NCBI GenBank assembly: GCA_021159805.1
Contig: JAGHDT010000357.1
Span: forward strand, 1-7,680
DNA: 7,680 bases
Direction: 5' to 3'
Source of the DNA: Anaerolineae bacterium
Lineage (GTDB): Bacteria; Chloroflexota; Anaerolineae; B4-G1; SLSP01
The translations under genes and the position numbers were made by a program. Shown here one piece after another: positions 5,497-7,680 of the stretch (position 1 is its first letter; each line of letters starts with the position of its first letter). The notes beneath the pieces were generated by a model. It was not told the DNA's origin, searched no databases, and saw nothing but the letters and a program-made list of their open reading frames with translations.

Positions 5497-6591
5497 ATGA
5501 ACAGGAAATACTGGATGTTGGCTGTCTCACTTATTGTATTGTCCCTTGTGGCAACCGCCTGCGGCGGCACCGCAGAGAAGGCATCCGATGAGTCCTTCAA
5601 GGTCGCCTTTGTCTATGTGGGTCCCGTCGGGGATCTGGGCTGGAGCTATGCCCACGATCTGGGCCGTCAGGCCGTCGAAAACGATCTCGACTACGCCGAG
5701 ACCACCTTCATCGAGCTCGTCTCCGAGGGCCCGGATGCCGAACGTGTGATCCGCGACTACGCGGAGCAGGGCTACGACATGATCTTCGCGACGTCGTTCG
5801 GCTATATGGACTCAGTCCTGGCCGTAGCAGAGCAGTACCCCGATGTCATCTTTGAGCACTGCACAGGCTACCAGACCGCCGACAACGTCGCCATCTACGA
5901 TGGCCGTGGCTACGAAGGTTGGTATCTGGCTGGGATCACGGCAGGACGTATGACCGAATCCAACATCCTCGGCTATGTCGCACCCTACCCCATTCCCGAG
6001 GTGGTTCGGAACCTCAACGCCTTCGCCCTGGGCGCACGTTCGGTCAACCCCAACGCCGAGGTCCATCCCGTCTGGATCTTCAACTGGTTTGACCCCGTGG
6101 CTGAGCGTGAGGCAGCGCAGGCCCTGCTGGATGTCGGCGCCGATGTGATCGCCCGTGAAAGCGACTCGACCGAGCCCGATAAGCTTGCTGAGGAGAACGG
6201 CATCTTCGCCATCGGCTACAACGCGGTGTCCGAGGATATCGCCCCCAACGCACTACTCACCGCTCCGGTCTGGGACTGGGGCGCTTACTACAAGCAGACC
6301 ATCGAAGCAACCCACAATGGTGAGTGGGAATCCCACGCATACTGGGGTCATATGGCCGATGGGATCATGAGCCTGGCCCCCTTCGGCACTATGGTGCCGA
6401 AGGAAGTCCAGGACGAAGTCACCGCAGTCGAGAAGCAGATCGTGTCGGGCGACCTGCAACCCTTCACCGGGCCAATCAACGACAGCACCGGGCAGGAGCG
6501 CGTGGCCGCCGGCGAGACCTTGGATGATGGGGCCCTACTCAGTTTCGACTGGCTCGTCGAGGGCGTCACCGGCGCCATCCCATCGAACTAG
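5497..6591 (+). CDS. BMP-family (PnrA-like) ABC-transporter substrate-binding lipoprotein
   Basis: The 364-residue product starts with a lipoprotein signal: MNRK, a hydrophobic core, then LVATAC with the modified Cys22 followed by GG. The mature part opens with FKVAFVYVGPVGDLGWSYAHDLG, the first strand and ligand loop of BMP/PnrA/Med proteins. It continues with DMIFATSFGYMDSV, EHCTGYQTADNVAIYDGRGYEGWYLAGITAG and ILGYVAPYPIPEVVRNLNAFALGAR, all in family order; the length is normal. Such lipoproteins bind nucleosides or related solutes outside the membrane and hand them to an ABC importer. The frame is open back to 5329, but ATG 5497 is clear: AGGAGGAGG (5482-5490) lies 6 nt upstream and the signal sequence begins there. 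No ATPase or permease gene follows; a terminator-like hairpin comes 25 bp after the stop. The true ligand is uncertain. Confidence 0.96.
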   Translation: MNRKYWMLAVSLIVLSLVATACGGTAEKASDESFKVAFVYVGPVGDLGWSYAHDLGRQAVENDLDYAETTFIELVSEGPDAERVIRDYAEQGYDMIFATSFGYMDSVLAVAEQYPDVIFEHCTGYQTADNVAIYDGRGYEGWYLAGITAGRMTESNILGYVAPYPIPEVVRNLNAFALGARSVNPNAEVHPVWIFNWFDPVAEREAAQALLDVGADVIARESDSTEPDKLAEENGIFAIGYNAVSEDIAPNALLTAPVWDWGAYYKQTIEATHNGEWESHAYWGHMADGIMSLAPFGTMVPKEVQDEVTAVEKQIVSGDLQPFTGPINDSTGQERVAAGETLDDGALLSFDWLVEGVTGAIPSN

Positions 6592-6616
6592 AGCCATAAG
6601 CACCCCACGCATCGAC

Positions 6617-6643
6617 AGAGAGCGAGCCGCTGGCTCGCTCTCT
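6617..6643 (+). terminator. Hairpin terminator after the BMP gene
   Basis: AGAGAGCGAGCC (6617-6628) and GGCTCGCTCTCT (6632-6643) form a perfect 12-bp stem with a 3-nt loop, 25 bp past the stop codon. Only a CTCTCTT run follows rather than a true T-tract, so termination may be partial, or the hairpin may mainly protect the 3' end of the message. Confidence 0.65.
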
Positions 6644-6759
6644 TGACGTACTGGACCAATGTCTCGCCCCCTACTTGTGCCGCTTTGCGCAGCGATGTAC
6701 CTAATCGGCCACTAGCTCCGCTCCAACACACACCCAGGATTCGGAAGTATTTCCTTCCC

Positions 6760-6782
6760 TCACGAAATGCGCGGAATCGTGA
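6760..6782. repeat. Inverted repeat TCACGA/TCGTGA
   Basis: TCACGA (6760-6765) and TCGTGA (6777-6782) form a perfect 6-bp inverted repeat around an 11-nt centre. It lies about 120 bp before the promoter of the next gene. Its shape suits an operator, but no regulator is encoded in the window. Confidence 0.3.
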
Positions 6783-6798
6783 TCCAGCACACTCTAAG

Positions 6799-6826
6799 GC
6801 TCCGCCTCACGCCTGTAAGGCGGAGC
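6799..6826. repeat. 9-bp inverted repeat GCTCCGCCT/AGGCGGAGC
   Basis: The arms at 6799-6807 and 6818-6826 match perfectly around a 10-nt centre, which could form a stable hairpin. It lacks a T-tract on either strand. It may be a secondary terminator, a small interspersed hairpin element or chance in GC-rich DNA. Confidence 0.45.
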
Positions 6827-6900
6827 GGACTACGTCGCTCTGGGATCCTGTCGCCAACCTCCTCACCTGAGGATACAGTACCCACAGCTCACATCGCTGG

Positions 6901-6928
6901 ATGACAGTTCCGGAGAAGCCGCTATAAT
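6901..6928 (+). promoter_or_regulatory. Promoter of the PanE-family gene
   Basis: ATGACA (6901-6906, five of six matches to the -35 consensus) is separated by 16 nt from a perfect TATAAT (6923-6928). Transcription would begin near 6935, about 22 nt before the ATG at 6957, leaving room for the AGAGG ribosome binding site at 6947-6951. Confidence 0.7.
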
Positions 6929-6956
6929 CCTCAGCATCAATGGAATAGAGGCTGAG

Positions 6957-7680
6957 ATGAACCACAACCCCGAGTCGAGTCCTCGCATCCTCCTGATGGG
7001 CTGCGGTGCAGTCGGCGGCGTCATTGGCGCCGGACTGCTGGAATCCGGACATGACGTGACACTCGTCACACACAACACGAGCATCAGCAGGACCATCGTG
7101 ACCCACGGCCTGCGTGTAGTGACGCCCGACGGCACCCACACGCTGTCACCCAAGAGGTGCGCCGCCCTCACACACCCGGATCTGACCGCGGTCGCCGGGT
7201 CATTCGACATCGTGCTGCTGGCGATGAAGGCCTCCGGTGTTGAGGCTGCCGCGCGTGGGGTGCTGCCAATGCTCGCACCCGATGGCATCGTGGTGACGCT
7301 CCAGAACGGTATCGTCGAGGATCACGTCGCATCCATCATTGGGCGTGAGCGTGCTATCGGCGCACTGGTTGGCTGGGGGGCAACAATGCACGGCCCGGGC
7401 ATCTACGAGAGAACCTCCCGCGGAGAGATGACCATCGGCGAGCTCAACGGCAGCACGACCGAACGGATCCAACGCCTGAAGACCGTACTGGATGCCGTAG
7501 CACCCACAGCAGTGTCCGCGAACATCTACGGGGCCCTCTGGTCGAAGCTCGCCATCAACTGCGTGGTGACCACCTTGGGAGCGACGACGGGACAGCTGTT
7601 GGGCCAGATGCTGCGCCAAGCTAGGGTCCGCCGTCTGGCCCTGAGCGTCATCAGCGAGGTTATGGACGTAGCCGCTGCCC
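6957..7680 (+). CDS. 2-dehydropantoate 2-reductase family protein (ApbA/PanE), C-terminus off the right edge
   Basis: The frame is open for 241 codons to the window edge; the family is usually about 300-340 residues, so roughly a quarter is missing. The N-terminal Rossmann motif is ILLMGCGAVGGVIG (residues 11-24, Gly15-x-Gly17-x-x-Gly20). VTLQNG with Asn117 is the conserved segment near the nicotinamide. WSKLAINCVVTTLGATTG carries Lys197 at the place of the catalytic lysine of PanE, at the start of the helical C-terminal domain. PanE reduces ketopantoate to pantoate with NADPH in the route to pantothenate and coenzyme A. Many paralogues in this family act on other 2-oxo acids, and no pantothenate gene is in view, so I withhold the panE symbol. 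The start is supported by AGAGG (6947-6951) and a close promoter. It is transcribed separately from the BMP gene. Confidence 0.94.
   Translation, partial: MNHNPESSPRILLMGCGAVGGVIGAGLLESGHDVTLVTHNTSISRTIVTHGLRVVTPDGTHTLSPKRCAALTHPDLTAVAGSFDIVLLAMKASGVEAAARGVLPMLAPDGIVVTLQNGIVEDHVASIIGRERAIGALVGWGATMHGPGIYERTSRGEMTIGELNGSTTERIQRLKTVLDAVAPTAVSANIYGALWSKLAINCVVTTLGATTGQLLGQMLRQARVRRLALSVISEVMDVAAA

Larger units (their letters stand above)
6592..6956. other. 365-bp spacer with terminator, inverted repeats and promoter
   Basis: No gene is supported here. A 75-codon frame starting at 6643 begins with the ATG-less end of the terminator and has a Pro-, Arg- and Thr-rich sequence without protein-like pattern. 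The spacer holds the hairpin at 6617-6643, inverted repeats at 6760-6782 and 6799-6826, and the promoter at 6901-6928, each listed separately. Confidence 0.6.

Noticed and set aside
6643..6870. 75-codon plus-strand open frame in the BMP-PanE spacer
   Set aside because: It starts at the edge of the terminator hairpin, lacks a ribosome binding site and has a Pro/Arg/Thr-rich sequence with no protein-like pattern.
1..7680. Mobile element, CRISPR array or defence system
   Set aside because: I saw no transposase, integrase, reverse transcriptase, Cas, nuclease or toxin-antitoxin motif, and no regularly spaced long repeats on either strand.

Overview
This 7.68-kb window comes from a GC-rich bacterial chromosome and looks like ordinary, low-density accessory metabolism. 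It holds six genes I trust, on both strands, separated by fairly long spacers. I see no rRNA or tRNA gene, transposase, integrase, CRISPR array, phage gene or recognisable defence cassette. A Chloroflexota-like host is my best guess. It rests on the style of the proteins (a CbbQ/NorQ-type ATPase, a BMP-family lipoprotein with a VATAC-G lipobox, a small secreted protein) and on degenerate heptamer repeats between genes. No marker gene confirms it.

Layout. Positions 1-779 (minus, cut by the left edge) encode a CbbQ/NirQ/NorQ-type MoxR AAA+ ATPase behind a strong sigma-70-like promoter. A divergent promoter region (780-967) separates it from a plus-strand pair: a small secreted protein with no recognised domain (968-1468), and an unusual protein with two flavodoxin-fold halves (1531-2928). 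In that protein the first half keeps the FMN phosphate-binding loop and the second half carries a four-cysteine cluster motif. Positions 2929-3508 hold no trusted gene, but one minus-strand frame there reads like a protein and may be a gene remnant.

A minus-strand pair follows: a NUDIX hydrolase (4620-5129) upstream of an aldo/keto reductase (3509-4480), 139 bp apart and possibly co-transcribed. The leader of the NUDIX gene contains two perfect inverted repeats placed back to back (5157-5194). Divergent from it, a BMP-family substrate-binding lipoprotein (5497-6591) lies behind a stretch rich in possible RNA stems and a TATAAT box, and ends at a 12-bp hairpin terminator. After a 365-bp spacer with more inverted repeats and a good promoter, a ketopantoate-reductase-family (ApbA/PanE) gene begins at 6957 and runs off the right edge.

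How they work together: no single pathway links these genes. The ATPase normally activates a metalloenzyme together with a VWA-domain partner, which would have to lie beyond the left edge. The flavoprotein, the aldo/keto reductase and the PanE-family protein are separate redox enzymes. The BMP protein normally feeds an ABC importer, but no importer ATPase or permease is present here. I found no convincing new biological system. The best leads are the two-domain flavoprotein, the double hairpin before the NUDIX gene, and the unexplained structured or coding-like spacers.
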